Notes under the pieces: model-generated
Database searches by the model: none
The model's input: the letters and a program-made list of their open reading frames with translations, nothing else
What the model was told of the DNA's origin: nothing
Shown here: piece by piece, positions 8,408 to 16,416 of the stretch
Position numbering within the stretch: the stretch's first letter is position 1
Layout: each line of letters begins with the position of its first letter
NCBI GenBank assembly: GCA_045542335.1
Contig: JAZQKV010000049.1
Location: 1 to 64,000, forward strand
Source of the DNA: CAKSUT01 sp045542335
Lineage (GTDB): Bacteria > Bacillota > Clostridia > Oscillospirales > CAG-382
Length of the DNA: 64,000 bases
Reading direction: 5' to 3'
Translations under genes and position numbers: made by a program

Positions 8408-9433
8408 TTGAGTTTGTTTAAAACTCATATGTCAGACAAGATAAAAATGACACAGACTTTTATTGCGACACTTTCGCCCATGCTTGTTATGTTTCTTTGC
8501 ATTATAATCGGGTTTGTTCTCAAAAAGAAAAATATGCTTCCCGACAATGCGGATAAAACCATGTCCAAGATTGAAAATTATGTGTGCGTGCCTGCACTTG
8601 CATTCAGCACATTTGCGGTGAATTGTACGGTGGATTCGATTTCAAAGTATTATAACATAATTCTATACAGTGCGGTGGCTGTTGTGTTGGCAATAGTGAT
8701 TGCGGTGCCGCTCTCAAAGGTTTTTGTCAAGGATGACGCTTACCGCAGGAATATTTATAAGTATGCGCTTACGTTTGCCAATTTCGGATTTATGGGAAAT
8801 GCGATTGTGCCGGCAATTCTCAACGGCACTCCTCTTGCACAAAATGCAGGTGTGCAGGATATGCTTTACATATATTTGCTTTTCACAATTCCCCTTTATT
8901 CCGTTTGCTACACATGGGGTATCTATATCCTTATTCCGAAAGGCGAAAATAAGGGAAGCCTCCTTAAAAATCTTGCAAATCCGATTTTTATAGCCATTTT
9001 CGCAGGAGCGATTGTGGGTCTGTGCGGTGTTGGTGATAAGATTCCCGCTTTTATTATGGATACGGTTAACAGCTGCAAGGCGTGCATGGCACCTCTTGCC
9101 ATGATACTTACGGGCTTTGTTATAGGAAGCTATGATTTCAAAACGCTTCTTAATGATAAAAAAGTTTATGTTGCAACATTTCTTCGCCTTTTTGTTATCC
9201 CGGTTGTTATTCTGGGTGTGCTCATGGCTTTGGGCGCAGATGAGCTTGTTCTTACCTTTGCGCTGTTTGGATATGCAACTCCCCTCGGACTTAACACGGT
9301 TGTCTTCCCGGCGGCATATGGCTCGGATGCAAAAACGGGTGCTTCGATGGCGATGATTTCGCATACATTAAGCGTTGTTACAATTCCGCTTATGTATGCT
9401 CTTCTAAAGGTTGTTTTACAGCTTGCGGCATAA
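8408..9433 (+). CDS. AEC family transporter
   Basis: Encodes ~341 residues, mostly hydrophobic, with about ten membrane segments in two five-helix halves typical of the auxin efflux carrier (AEC) family. Family members move small organic anions such as malate across the cytoplasmic membrane. Recognisable pieces are IIIGFVLKKKNMLP at the N-terminus and the conserved FANFGFMGNAIVPA segment mid-protein. I chose the TTG at 8408 because AAAGGAG (8392-8398) lies 9 nt upstream; an ATG at 8429 is possible. A TATAAT at 8356-8361 may be its -10. Substrate is not predictable from sequence. It stands alone between two terminators. Confidence 0.88.
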   Translation: MSLFKTHMSDKIKMTQTFIATLSPMLVMFLCIIIGFVLKKKNMLPDNADKTMSKIENYVCVPALAFSTFAVNCTVDSISKYYNIILYSAVAVVLAIVIAVPLSKVFVKDDAYRRNIYKYALTFANFGFMGNAIVPAILNGTPLAQNAGVQDMLYIYLLFTIPLYSVCYTWGIYILIPKGENKGSLLKNLANPIFIAIFAGAIVGLCGVGDKIPAFIMDTVNSCKACMAPLAMILTGFVIGSYDFKTLLNDKKVYVATFLRLFVIPVVILGVLMALGADELVLTFALFGYATPLGLNTVVFPAAYGSDAKTGASMAMISHTLSVVTIPLMYALLKVVLQLAA

Positions 9434-9472
9434 GTAAAGAGCTTTTGCTTGCAAGGACTTAGTGTGTTGGTT

Positions 9473-9519
9473 ATCGGGTTTTGCGCATGAAACGGCTGCG
9501 GAAAACCCGATGTTTTTTT
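9473..9519 (+). terminator. Intrinsic terminator after the AEC transporter
   Basis: ATCGGGTTTTGCGCA pairs with TGCGGAAAACCCGAT (9473-9511) with one mismatch, followed by seven T. Confidence 0.85.
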
Positions 9520-9672
9520 ACACTTTGAATGCAATTTTTGTGAATTTAAAGTGCCTTTTGGCTTTGTTGTGTGAAAAACGACATAATGGTATGAAGAATT
9601 GACATTTTGGAATTTCGTGTCCAAATGTGATACGTTCTGGCATGTTTTTTTACAAAATCGTAACAAATAAGG

Positions 9673-9734
9673 TTGACACCGCAAAAATCTTGTGCTATAC
9701 TTTAAAATACTTTCGGACGGGTTACCGTCTGAAA
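9673..9734 (+). promoter_or_regulatory. Promoter and 5' leader hairpin of the ABC importer operon
   Basis: TTGACA (9673-9678) and TATACT (9696-9701) are 17 bp apart. The transcript would begin near 9708 and immediately form a 10-bp hairpin, TTTCGGACGG / CCGTCTGAAA, with a GTTA loop (9711-9734). A-rich rather than T-rich sequence follows, so it is not a terminator. It may stabilise the 5' end or bind a regulator. Confidence 0.7.
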
Positions 9735-9768
9735 AAATACATATCATTTGAGAGGAAGTTTTTACATC

Positions 9769-10725
9769 ATGAAAAAGATTATTGCATTGGCTCTTTGCGC
9801 ACTTATGTGCATGACAGCACTTGTTGGCTGCGGAACAAAGGACGACGGAAAATACACAATCGGTATTTGCCAGCTCGCTCCTCATGTGGCTCTTGATGCG
9901 GCTACACAGGGCTTTAAGGACGCAGTTGTTGCGGCTCTTGGCGAAGAGAATGTTGATTTTATCGAACAGAATGCGGCAGGCGAAAACAGCACAGCCGTTA
10001 CGATTGTCAATGACTTTGTAACAAAGGACGTTGACCTTATCATGGCAAACGCAACAGGTGCACTTCAGGCGGCTGCAAATGCAACAGCTGACATTCCTGT
10101 TCTCGGAACATCCATTACCGAATATGGCGTTGCTCTCGGAATTGACAATTTTGACGGCGTTGTTGGTACAAACATTTCCGGTACATCTGACCTTGCACCC
10201 CTTGACGATCAGGCACAGATGATTATTGACCTTTTCCCTGAAACAAAGAAGGTTGGTATCCTCTTCTGCTCTGCGGAAGCAAACTCCAGATACCAGGTTG
10301 ACGTTGTAAAGGCATATCTTGAAGGCAAGGGCATTACCGTTACAGAGTATTCCTTCACAGACTCCTCCGACATCGCAACAGTAGCTGCGGCGTGTGCGGC
10401 TGACTCCGATGTGATTTATGTTCCTACAGATAACAAGGCGGCTGAATGTGCAGAGACAATCAACAACGTTGTTCTCCCCACAAAGACTCCTATTATCACA
10501 GGTGACTCCGGTACTTGTACAGGATGTGGCGTTGCTTGCTACTCAATCAGCTACTATGAGCTCGGCAAGAAGACCGGTAACATGGCGGTAGACGTTCTCA
10601 CAGGAAAAGCAGACATCTCCGAAATGGCTATCGACTACGACCCCAACCCTGTTAAGCAGTATAATGCGGCAATCTGCGAAGAACTCGGTGTCGAACTTCC
10701 CGAAGAATATGAGCCTATCGAATAA
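9769..10725 (+). CDS. ABC transporter substrate-binding lipoprotein (TrpX/COG2984 type)
   Basis: Encodes 318 residues. The signal peptide ends in a lipobox, LVGC, with Cys21, so the protein is a membrane-anchored binding lipoprotein on the outer face. The remainder has the two-lobe periplasmic-binding fold of the ABC_sub_bind family: GICQLAPHVALDAATQGF at the start, and DVIYVPTDNKAAE and PIITGDSGTCTGCG in the second lobe. Related systems in streptococci have been linked to tryptophan, often by T-box control; no T-box is seen here, so the ligand is open. AGAGGAAG precedes the ATG at 9769. It is the first gene of a three-gene importer; a hairpin downstream probably lets it be made in excess over the membrane parts. 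Confidence 0.9.
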   Translation: MKKIIALALCALMCMTALVGCGTKDDGKYTIGICQLAPHVALDAATQGFKDAVVAALGEENVDFIEQNAAGENSTAVTIVNDFVTKDVDLIMANATGALQAAANATADIPVLGTSITEYGVALGIDNFDGVVGTNISGTSDLAPLDDQAQMIIDLFPETKKVGILFCSAEANSRYQVDVVKAYLEGKGITVTEYSFTDSSDIATVAAACAADSDVIYVPTDNKAAECAETINNVVLPTKTPIITGDSGTCTGCGVACYSISYYELGKKTGNMAVDVLTGKADISEMAIDYDPNPVKQYNAAICEELGVELPEEYEPIE

Positions 10726-10750
10726 AATTTGTTAATTTATCATACGGATT

Positions 10751-10781
10751 GTGCCGCCGCTTTTGTCGCTGCGGCACTTTT
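10751..10781 (+). terminator. Intercistronic hairpin, partial terminator
   Basis: GTGCCGC (10751-10757) pairs with GCGGCAC (10771-10777), followed by TTTT. It sits between the binding-protein gene and the permease gene with no new promoter visible, as expected for partial termination or mRNA stabilisation. Confidence 0.6.
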
Positions 10782-10801
10782 CGGCGAAATTGGAGTAAAC
10801 A

Positions 10802-11722
10802 ATGAATATTTTAAAGGTGTTCAATGCCTTGCCGGGTGCTGTGGATCAGGGTATAATCTGGGGCATAATGGCGATAGGCGTTTTTATAACTTACAAGGTG
10901 CTTGATATTGCGGACCTTTCTGTTGACGGCTCGATTGTTACGGGCATGGCGGTGTGTACCGTGCTTATTACGGGAGGCTGCAATGTATGGCTTGCCATGC
11001 TTGTGGCAATAATGGCAGGTATGCTGGCAGGACTTCTTACGGGCGTTTTCCACACATTTCTCGGTATACCTGCGATTCTTGCAGGTATTCTGACACAGCT
11101 TATTCTGTGGTCGGTTAACCTGAAAATCATGGGAAAGGCAAACCTTCCGCTTCCTGTTCTCAAGTATGACCTTATCCTCAGCGGAAGATATGTGTATGTA
11201 TCTATGGCAACGCTTGCACTTTTTGTCGTTGTTATTATCGCACTTACCTATTGCTTTTTCGGCACACGCTTCGGCACAGCCGTCAGAGCCACGGGATGCA
11301 ATGAACGTATGGCAAGAGCCCAGGGCGTAAATACCGATGTAATCAAGGTTGTGGGACTTATCCTCTCCAACGGACTTGTTGCCCTTTCGGGTGCGCTTCT
11401 TGCACAGTATCAGGGAAATGCCGATATAAATAACGGCAGAGGTATAATAGTTATAGGACTTGCGGCGGTTATTATAGGCGACGTTATCTTCTCGCTTCTT
11501 CCTGTTAAGGCACAGAATTTTGCGGTGCGCCTTTTCTGCGTGGTGCTTGGTGGCGTTATCTATCAGAGCGTGTACCAGGTTGTCATTTTCATGGGAATCG
11601 ACGCAGAGCTTCTCAAGATGTTCTCGGCAATTGTTGTTGCAATTTTCCTTGCCGTTCCCTATATCAAAAAAACTTATTTTACCGCACCTGTACATAATAA
11701 AAAGCACAAGGAGGTTGAATAA
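10802..11722 (+). CDS. ABC transporter permease (COG4120 type)
   Basis: Encodes 306 residues with about eight to nine hydrophobic segments, fitting the BPD_transp_2 permease fold in the cytoplasmic membrane. Typical pieces are VDQGIIWGIMAIGVFITYKV near the start, LSVDGSIVTG, and FGTAVRATGCNERMARAQGV, the cytoplasmic loop that contacts the ATPase. The stop codon is 1 nt from the ATPase start, so the two genes are translationally close. It partners with the lipoprotein at 9769 and the ATPase at 11724. Confidence 0.9.
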   Translation: MNILKVFNALPGAVDQGIIWGIMAIGVFITYKVLDIADLSVDGSIVTGMAVCTVLITGGCNVWLAMLVAIMAGMLAGLLTGVFHTFLGIPAILAGILTQLILWSVNLKIMGKANLPLPVLKYDLILSGRYVYVSMATLALFVVVIIALTYCFFGTRFGTAVRATGCNERMARAQGVNTDVIKVVGLILSNGLVALSGALLAQYQGNADINNGRGIIVIGLAAVIIGDVIFSLLPVKAQNFAVRLFCVVLGGVIYQSVYQVVIFMGIDAELLKMFSAIVVAIFLAVPYIKKTYFTAPVHNKKHKEVE

Positions 11723-11723
11723 G

Positions 11724-12518
11724 ATGCTTGAAATAAAAGGTATAACAAAAGTATTCAACCCCGGAACGGTAAACGAAAAGGTTGCGCTTAATGACCTTTC
11801 GCTGACGCTCAACGATGGAGATTTTGTGACAGTAATAGGCGGAAACGGAGCGGGCAAATCAACGCTTCTCAACGCTGTTGCGGGGACTTATTTGGTTGAT
11901 GAAGGAAGTATTCACATTGACGGTCACGACGTGACAAAGCTTCCCGAATACAAAAGAGCATCATTTATCGGCAGAGTTTTTCAGGATCCGATGGTTGGAA
12001 CGGCCGGGGAAATGTGGCTTGAGGACAACATGGTGCTTGCCATGCTCAGAGGAAAGAAAAAGAACTTCAAGTGGGCAATTACCAAAAAGGAGAGAGAGTT
12101 GTTCAGGCAACAGCTTTCCACCCTCGACCTCGGTCTTGAAAACAGACTTTCTGCAAAGGTTGGACTTTTTTCAGGTGGACAGAGGCAGGCTGTGACGCTT
12201 CTTATGGCGTCGATGAACAGACCAAAGCTTCTTTTGCTTGACGAGCACACCGCTGCGCTTGACCCGAAAACTGCCGCAAAGGTGCTTGACATAACAAATC
12301 AGATTGTATCCGAAAACAAGCTGACGACGCTTATGATAACCCACAACATGAAGGATGCGCTTCGTCTTGGCAACAGGCTTATAATGATGCATGACGGAAA
12401 GATTATCTTTGATGTTAGCGGCGAGGAAAAGCAGCAGCTTACCGTTGCGGATTTGCTCGGAAAATTTGAGCAGGCAAGCAATGGTGAATTTGCCAATGAC
12501 AGGATGCTGTTGGCGTGA
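11724..12518 (+). CDS. ABC transporter ATP-binding protein (COG1101 type)
   Basis: Encodes 264 residues of cytoplasmic ATPase. It shows Walker A GGNGAGKST (~38-46), a Q-loop region near VFQDP, the signature LFSGGQRQ, Walker B LLLLDEH and the switch histidine in ITHN. The signature reads FSGGQ rather than LSGGQ, a common variant in this subfamily. Start ATG at 11724 with AAGGAGG directly upstream, inside the end of the permease gene. It powers import through the permease at 10802 and ends the operon before the terminator at 12541. Confidence 0.93.
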   Translation: MLEIKGITKVFNPGTVNEKVALNDLSLTLNDGDFVTVIGGNGAGKSTLLNAVAGTYLVDEGSIHIDGHDVTKLPEYKRASFIGRVFQDPMVGTAGEMWLEDNMVLAMLRGKKKNFKWAITKKERELFRQQLSTLDLGLENRLSAKVGLFSGGQRQAVTLLMASMNRPKLLLLDEHTAALDPKTAAKVLDITNQIVSENKLTTLMITHNMKDALRLGNRLIMMHDGKIIFDVSGEEKQQLTVADLLGKFEQASNGEFANDRMLLA

Positions 12519-12540
12519 AATATTGAAAATTAAACTATGG

Positions 12541-12578
12541 GCGGAGAGCTTTTTGATGAGGCTCTCCGCTTTGGTTTT
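12541..12578 (+). terminator. Intrinsic terminator of the ABC operon
   Basis: GCGGAGAGC (12541-12549) pairs perfectly with GCTCTCCGC (12561-12569), followed by TTTGGTTTT. Confidence 0.75.
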
Positions 12579-12701
12579 GATGGCAAGTGTGCTAATGCAA
12601 GCAATCACTATACTCACATATTTAAAAAAACCCCGATGATTTTGACATATTTACGGTGTATAATAGTAAACGTGGAATTATTATCAAATGAGGTGGTTTG
12701 A

Positions 12702-13295
12702 ATGAATCAACCCGAAAACAATAAAAAATCCCCCGAAAATGAGGGCGCAAATAAAAGAATATCGGCAAAACAGGCGGCAAGGGATATTTATGAGTATCTT
12801 TCGATGTTTGTTATGGCTTTGTGCGGGGTTATTTTCATCTTTACTTTGGTGGGACACATTGTTACTGTCGACGGAAGCTCGATGACAAATACTTTGCAGC
12901 ATCTTGACAGGCTTGTTGTTTCAAGAATCGGGTATGAACCGACAAAAGGCGATATTGTTATTCTTCGCACTGATGCCTACGGGGATAATGCGCTTGTTAA
13001 AAGGGTTATTGCAACAGAGGGGGATGTTATTGATATTGAACCTGAAACCTGGACAGTAACCGTAAACGGAGAAAAGATTGATGAGCCTTATATCAGATTT
13101 GTGGAAGGTCAACCAATGAATATCGGTAAGGATATGTATCCTCTTGAAATCAAAAAAGGCGAAATGTTTGTTATGGGCGATAATCGCAACGGTTCTTCCG
13201 ACAGCAGAATGTTCGGGACGGTTGATGTCAGAGATTGCCTTGGAAAGGTTTATTTCAGGATTTTTCCGCTTGGCGGATTTGGTGTTGTTGAATAG
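12702..13295 (+). CDS. lepB: Signal peptidase I
   Basis: Encodes 197 residues. A charged N-terminal tail (1-30) is followed by one membrane helix (~33-53), then the external catalytic domain. The Ser-Lys dyad is visible: Ser60 in VDGSSM and Lys100 in ALVKRV. The C-terminal GDNRNGSSDSR box and the YFRIFP end are typical S26 features. It cleaves signal peptides from exported proteins at the outer face of the membrane; several exported proteins are encoded nearby. GAGGTGG precedes the ATG. A TATAAT at 12659-12664 lies upstream, but its nearest TTGACA is only 11 bp away, so the promoter is unclear. Confidence 0.95.
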   Translation: MNQPENNKKSPENEGANKRISAKQAARDIYEYLSMFVMALCGVIFIFTLVGHIVTVDGSSMTNTLQHLDRLVVSRIGYEPTKGDIVILRTDAYGDNALVKRVIATEGDVIDIEPETWTVTVNGEKIDEPYIRFVEGQPMNIGKDMYPLEIKKGEMFVMGDNRNGSSDSRMFGTVDVRDCLGKVYFRIFPLGGFGVVE

Positions 13296-13378
13296 TATTG
13301 AATTTTAAATGTAACGTTGTGCTATATTTTATATAAAAATGATATTGACGGCTTTATGCCGGTGAAGTTTGAGGTTTT

Positions 13379-14326
13379 ATGGCAGTAAAAAAGAATAATA
13401 ACTGGAAGCCCAAAGGCGGCTTCAAAAAAAAGAAGAAACCGGAAAATGATGCCCCTGTTCAGGAGAGAAGAATTTCCAAGATAATTCAGTGGTATCCCGG
13501 TCATATGGCAAAGGCAAGACGACAGATTACGGAAGATTTGAGCATGGTTGACATTGCGATTGAGCTTTGTGACTCACGAATCCCTGTTTCAAGCCGTAAC
13601 CCGAAGATTGATGAGATTCTGAATGGCAAGCCACGAATTCTTGTTATGAACAAAGCTTCTCTTGCTGACCCGAGAATGTGCGATGTGTGGCGTGAACGTC
13701 TTAAGAAGCAAGGCGATACGGTGGTATTTACCGATTGTGTTACAGGTCAAGGGGTTTCGGATATTGTTCCGGCAATAAGGGAAATTCTTGCGGACAAGCT
13801 TGCAAGGTTTGAGGCAAAGGGAATGAGTGGCAGGCTTCCGAGGGCGATGATTCTCGGCGTGACCAATTGCGGAAAATCAACTCTTGTAAATAAGCTTTGC
13901 GGCAGGGTAAAGGCAAAGGCAGAGGACAGACCGGGTGTTACCCGTGAAAATAAATGGATTACCGTCAGGGACAGCATTGAGCTTCTTGACACTCCGGGTA
14001 TTCTGTGGCCGAAATTTGACGACGAAGAAACAGGACTTATGCTCGCTTTTACCGGCGCGATAAGGGATGAGATTCTCGACAGGGAAGAAGTTGCGGTGTT
14101 GCTTTGTGAAAAGCTTGTTCAGATGTATCCCGAGTTGCTATGCGAAAGATATGGACTTGAAATGTCCGAAATTGAGGGACTTATGCACTATGAAGTGTTT
14201 GAGCTTATCGGCAGGAAAAGAGGCTTTCTGATTTCCGGCGGCGAGGTGGATTATCTCAGATGCGCTGTGATGCTGCTTGACGAATTCAGAGCAGGAAAGA
14301 TTGGCAGAATGACTCTTGAACAGTAA
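13379..14326 (+). CDS. rbgA: Ribosome biogenesis GTPase RbgA (YlqF)
   Basis: Encodes 315 residues of a circularly permuted GTPase that acts late in 50S subunit assembly. The motif order is G4 (NKAS, 91-94), G5-like region, G1 (GVTNCGKST, 160-168), then G3 (DTPG, 204-207), with the family opening IQWYPGHMAKAR (36-47). A ~30-residue Lys-rich extension precedes the domain (KKKKK near 16-20). The G4 box reads NKAS instead of NKxD, so the Asp that normally reads guanine is Ser; the Asp three residues later (LAD) may or may not substitute. It lies directly before rnhB (16-nt gap), as ylqF-rnhB often do in Firmicutes. Confidence 0.95.
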   Translation: MAVKKNNNWKPKGGFKKKKKPENDAPVQERRISKIIQWYPGHMAKARRQITEDLSMVDIAIELCDSRIPVSSRNPKIDEILNGKPRILVMNKASLADPRMCDVWRERLKKQGDTVVFTDCVTGQGVSDIVPAIREILADKLARFEAKGMSGRLPRAMILGVTNCGKSTLVNKLCGRVKAKAEDRPGVTRENKWITVRDSIELLDTPGILWPKFDDEETGLMLAFTGAIRDEILDREEVAVLLCEKLVQMYPELLCERYGLEMSEIEGLMHYEVFELIGRKRGFLISGGEVDYLRCAVMLLDEFRAGKIGRMTLEQ

Positions 14327-14341
14327 AGGGAGAATGTTGGA

Positions 14342-14995
14342 ATGAATAATCTGACGTGGCGTTATGAGGACGAGTATTCTCCCCTCGGAATTGTGTGCGG
14401 CACAGATGAGGCAGGCAGAGGTCCGCTTGCAGGCCGTGTCTATGCGGCGGCGGTTGTTTTGCCGAGAGAGGGCGCAGAGGAGCTTGTGAGCTTGCTTGAC
14501 GATTCAAAAAAGCTTTCGGAAAAAAAGCGTGATATGCTTGCACAGCGCATAAAAAATGAGGCGGTTTCGTGGTGCATTGCTTTTTCCGAGGTTGAAGAGA
14601 TTGAGAGCATGAATATTCTTGAAGCCTCGCTTCTTGCAATGAGGCGTGCAATCAGCGGTCTTTCCGTGAAGTGTGCAACGGCTCTTGTTGACGGCAACAT
14701 GGAAAGAGGTTTTGAAAGAATTGGCATAAATGCAAAAGCGATTGTTGGCGGCGATGGTATTTCGCCCTCAATTGCGGCGGCATCTATACTTGCAAAAACG
14801 GAAAGAGACAAATACTGTGTTGAGGTTTTGCACGCAAATTATCCCCAATATGCTTTTGATAAACATAAGGGATATGGTACAAAAGTGCATTATGAAGCGG
14901 TGGAAAAATATGGACTTTGTCCGCTTCACAGGCAAAGCTTTTTCAAAAAATATTTTGAAAAAAAGGCGGCAAAAGAGGAAAAATCAGGTGAATGA
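14342..14995 (+). CDS. rnhB: Ribonuclease HII
   Basis: Encodes 217 residues. The enzyme cuts RNA in RNA-DNA hybrids and removes misincorporated ribonucleotides. The type 2 RNase H signature GTDEAGRGPLAG is at 20-31 with acidic residues D22 and E23, and VDGN follows later as the third acidic site. The C-terminal YGTKVHYEAVEKYGLCPLHR segment (shown in part) is typical. It overlaps the start of the YraN gene by 8 nt, indicating coupled translation in a rbgA-rnhB-yraN operon. Confidence 0.95.
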   Translation: MNNLTWRYEDEYSPLGIVCGTDEAGRGPLAGRVYAAAVVLPREGAEELVSLLDDSKKLSEKKRDMLAQRIKNEAVSWCIAFSEVEEIESMNILEASLLAMRRAISGLSVKCATALVDGNMERGFERIGINAKAIVGGDGISPSIAAASILAKTERDKYCVEVLHANYPQYAFDKHKGYGTKVHYEAVEKYGLCPLHRQSFFKKYFEKKAAKEEKSGE

Positions 14996-15416
14996 CAACG
15001 ATTTCTACATGAGTGCCGAGGAGGTTGCAAGATATAAAGGCAACGTTGGCGAGGATTTTGCCTGCGAGGTGCTTATTTCAAAAGGACACACAATTCTTTG
15101 CAGAAATTACACTTGTCGGGGCGGAGAAATAGATATAATTTCAAAGATTGGCAAATATATTGTATTTACAGAGGTAAAAATGAGAAGCGGCACATGGTCC
15201 CCGATGGCATCGGTTACAAGAAAGAAAATTGAAACCGTTAAAAAATGTGCACTTGCTTTCCTTGCCGAAAAGGGTATGCCTGACGGCGTTGGTCCGGACG
15301 GGACAATGAGCGTGAGAATAGACATTATTGCCCTCAGACAGCAAAGCGACGGAATTTCGTTGCTTTCCCATATTGAGGGACTTAATCTGCTTCCGAACAC
15401 GGCGAAAAGGTTCTGA
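14988..15416 (+). CDS. YraN/UPF0102 family endonuclease-like protein
   Basis: Encodes 142 residues. It matches the UPF0102 (YraN) family, a small restriction-endonuclease-like fold: KGNVGEDFACEVL near the start, then NYTCRGGEIDII and FTEVKMRSG, which carry the E..D..ExK-type acidic core. Function is unproven in general; a DNA repair or processing role is suspected. I chose the GTG at 14988 because AGAGGAA lies ~7 nt upstream and the frame overlaps rnhB; an ATG at 15009 is the alternative. rnhB-yraN adjacency is common in bacteria. Confidence 0.85.
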   Translation: MNDNDFYMSAEEVARYKGNVGEDFACEVLISKGHTILCRNYTCRGGEIDIISKIGKYIVFTEVKMRSGTWSPMASVTRKKIETVKKCALAFLAEKGMPDGVGPDGTMSVRIDIIALRQQSDGISLLSHIEGLNLLPNTAKRF

Positions 15417-15454
15417 TTTTTACTTAATACATATTGTAAAAGGAGCCACCCGAA

Positions 15455-16378
15455 ATGAAGCTTGCGGATTTGCATTGTGATACTCCCTACGAGCTTTATA
15501 AGCGAAAAACTTCCCTTTATGACGGAAACACTGCATTTACTGTTGAAAAATGCGAAAAATCGGATATTCACAGCGTGCTTCAGGTTATGGCGTTCTGGTC
15601 TGACCCAAAAAGAAGTCCGGATGAATGTTATTCTGATTTTTTTGCCATGTTTGAAAATCTCGGAAGAGAAATTGAAGAATGTAGCTTGAAAACGTCTGCA
15701 GAGCTTCCCGTTATCATTCCCTCGATTGAGGGCGCAAGACTTGTTGGCGATAACCTTTCAAGGCTTGCTGTGCTTCGTGAATACGGAGTGCGTGTGCTGA
15801 CACCGGTGTGGGGAGGAAATGAGCTTTGCGGAGGGGCGTATGACTCGGAGGAGGGGCTTACGGATTTCGGCAAAAAGCTTATTAAGGAATGTGAGACGCT
15901 GGGGATTACGGTTGACGTTTCCCATATGTCGGAAAAGAGTTTCTGGGATACGGTGAACATTTCGCAAAAGCCAATTGTGGCAACACATTCAAATGCTGCT
16001 GCTATTTGCGGTCACAGGCGCAATCTTTCGGATACACAGGTGAGAACAATTGCAGGAAGCGGCGGAGTTATTGGTGTGAGCGTGTGTGCGAAGCACATTG
16101 CGGGAAAATATGCAGAGGTGCTTCCTGATGATGCAGAGCTTTTTGTAAAGGAATTTTGCGATCACATTGAGCATTATATAGGGCTTGGCGATGTGGTTTC
16201 GGGTTGCATTTGTCTTGGCTGCGATTTTGATGGTACGCAAACCTCTGTCGGAATAACGGATGTTTCGTGTATGACAAAGGTTGAAAAAGAGCTTTTGGCG
16301 AGAGGAATCGGCAAAGGAGCTGCAGAGGGAGTAATGTGGAAAAATGCGGTGGATTTTTTTGACCGCATACTTAAATAA
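15455..16378 (+). CDS. Membrane-dipeptidase-like M19 peptidase
   Basis: Encodes 307 residues of the M19 renal-dipeptidase family, a binuclear zinc enzyme that hydrolyses dipeptides, often including D-amino acids. Metal ligands are visible: H7 and D9 in DLHCDTP, E92 in IEGAR, H157 or H178 (VSHMS, ATHSN), and H187 in GHRRN. GCDFDG near the C-terminus is a family hallmark. No signal peptide, so it is probably cytoplasmic. It follows the yraN gene by 38 nt with its own AAAGGAG site. Confidence 0.92.
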   Translation: MKLADLHCDTPYELYKRKTSLYDGNTAFTVEKCEKSDIHSVLQVMAFWSDPKRSPDECYSDFFAMFENLGREIEECSLKTSAELPVIIPSIEGARLVGDNLSRLAVLREYGVRVLTPVWGGNELCGGAYDSEEGLTDFGKKLIKECETLGITVDVSHMSEKSFWDTVNISQKPIVATHSNAAAICGHRRNLSDTQVRTIAGSGGVIGVSVCAKHIAGKYAEVLPDDAELFVKEFCDHIEHYIGLGDVVSGCICLGCDFDGTQTSVGITDVSCMTKVEKELLARGIGKGAAEGVMWKNAVDFFDRILK

Positions 16379-16416
16379 AGCTTTTTACTTTCACATAACA
16401 GAAAGGATTTTGAAAA

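Larger units (their letters stand above)
9434..9768. other. Intergenic region before the ABC importer
   Basis: About 335 bases without a gene. It contains the terminator at 9473-9519, an imperfect dyad at 9602-9629 (ACATTTTGGA / TCCAAATGT) of unknown role, the promoter at 9673-9701 and a leader hairpin at 9711-9734. No T-box consensus is present. Confidence 0.6.

Noticed and set aside
10811..11872. 353-codon minus-strand open frame
   Set aside because: It lies opposite the ABC permease and ATPase genes and resembles no protein; a shadow frame.
12642..12664. Promoter TTGACA/TATAAT before signal peptidase
   Set aside because: The two boxes are only 11 bp apart, too close for sigma-A type recognition; only the -10 may be real.
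16379..16416. T-box or threonine attenuator upstream of thrC
   Set aside because: The spacer is 38 nt and holds only a ribosome site.
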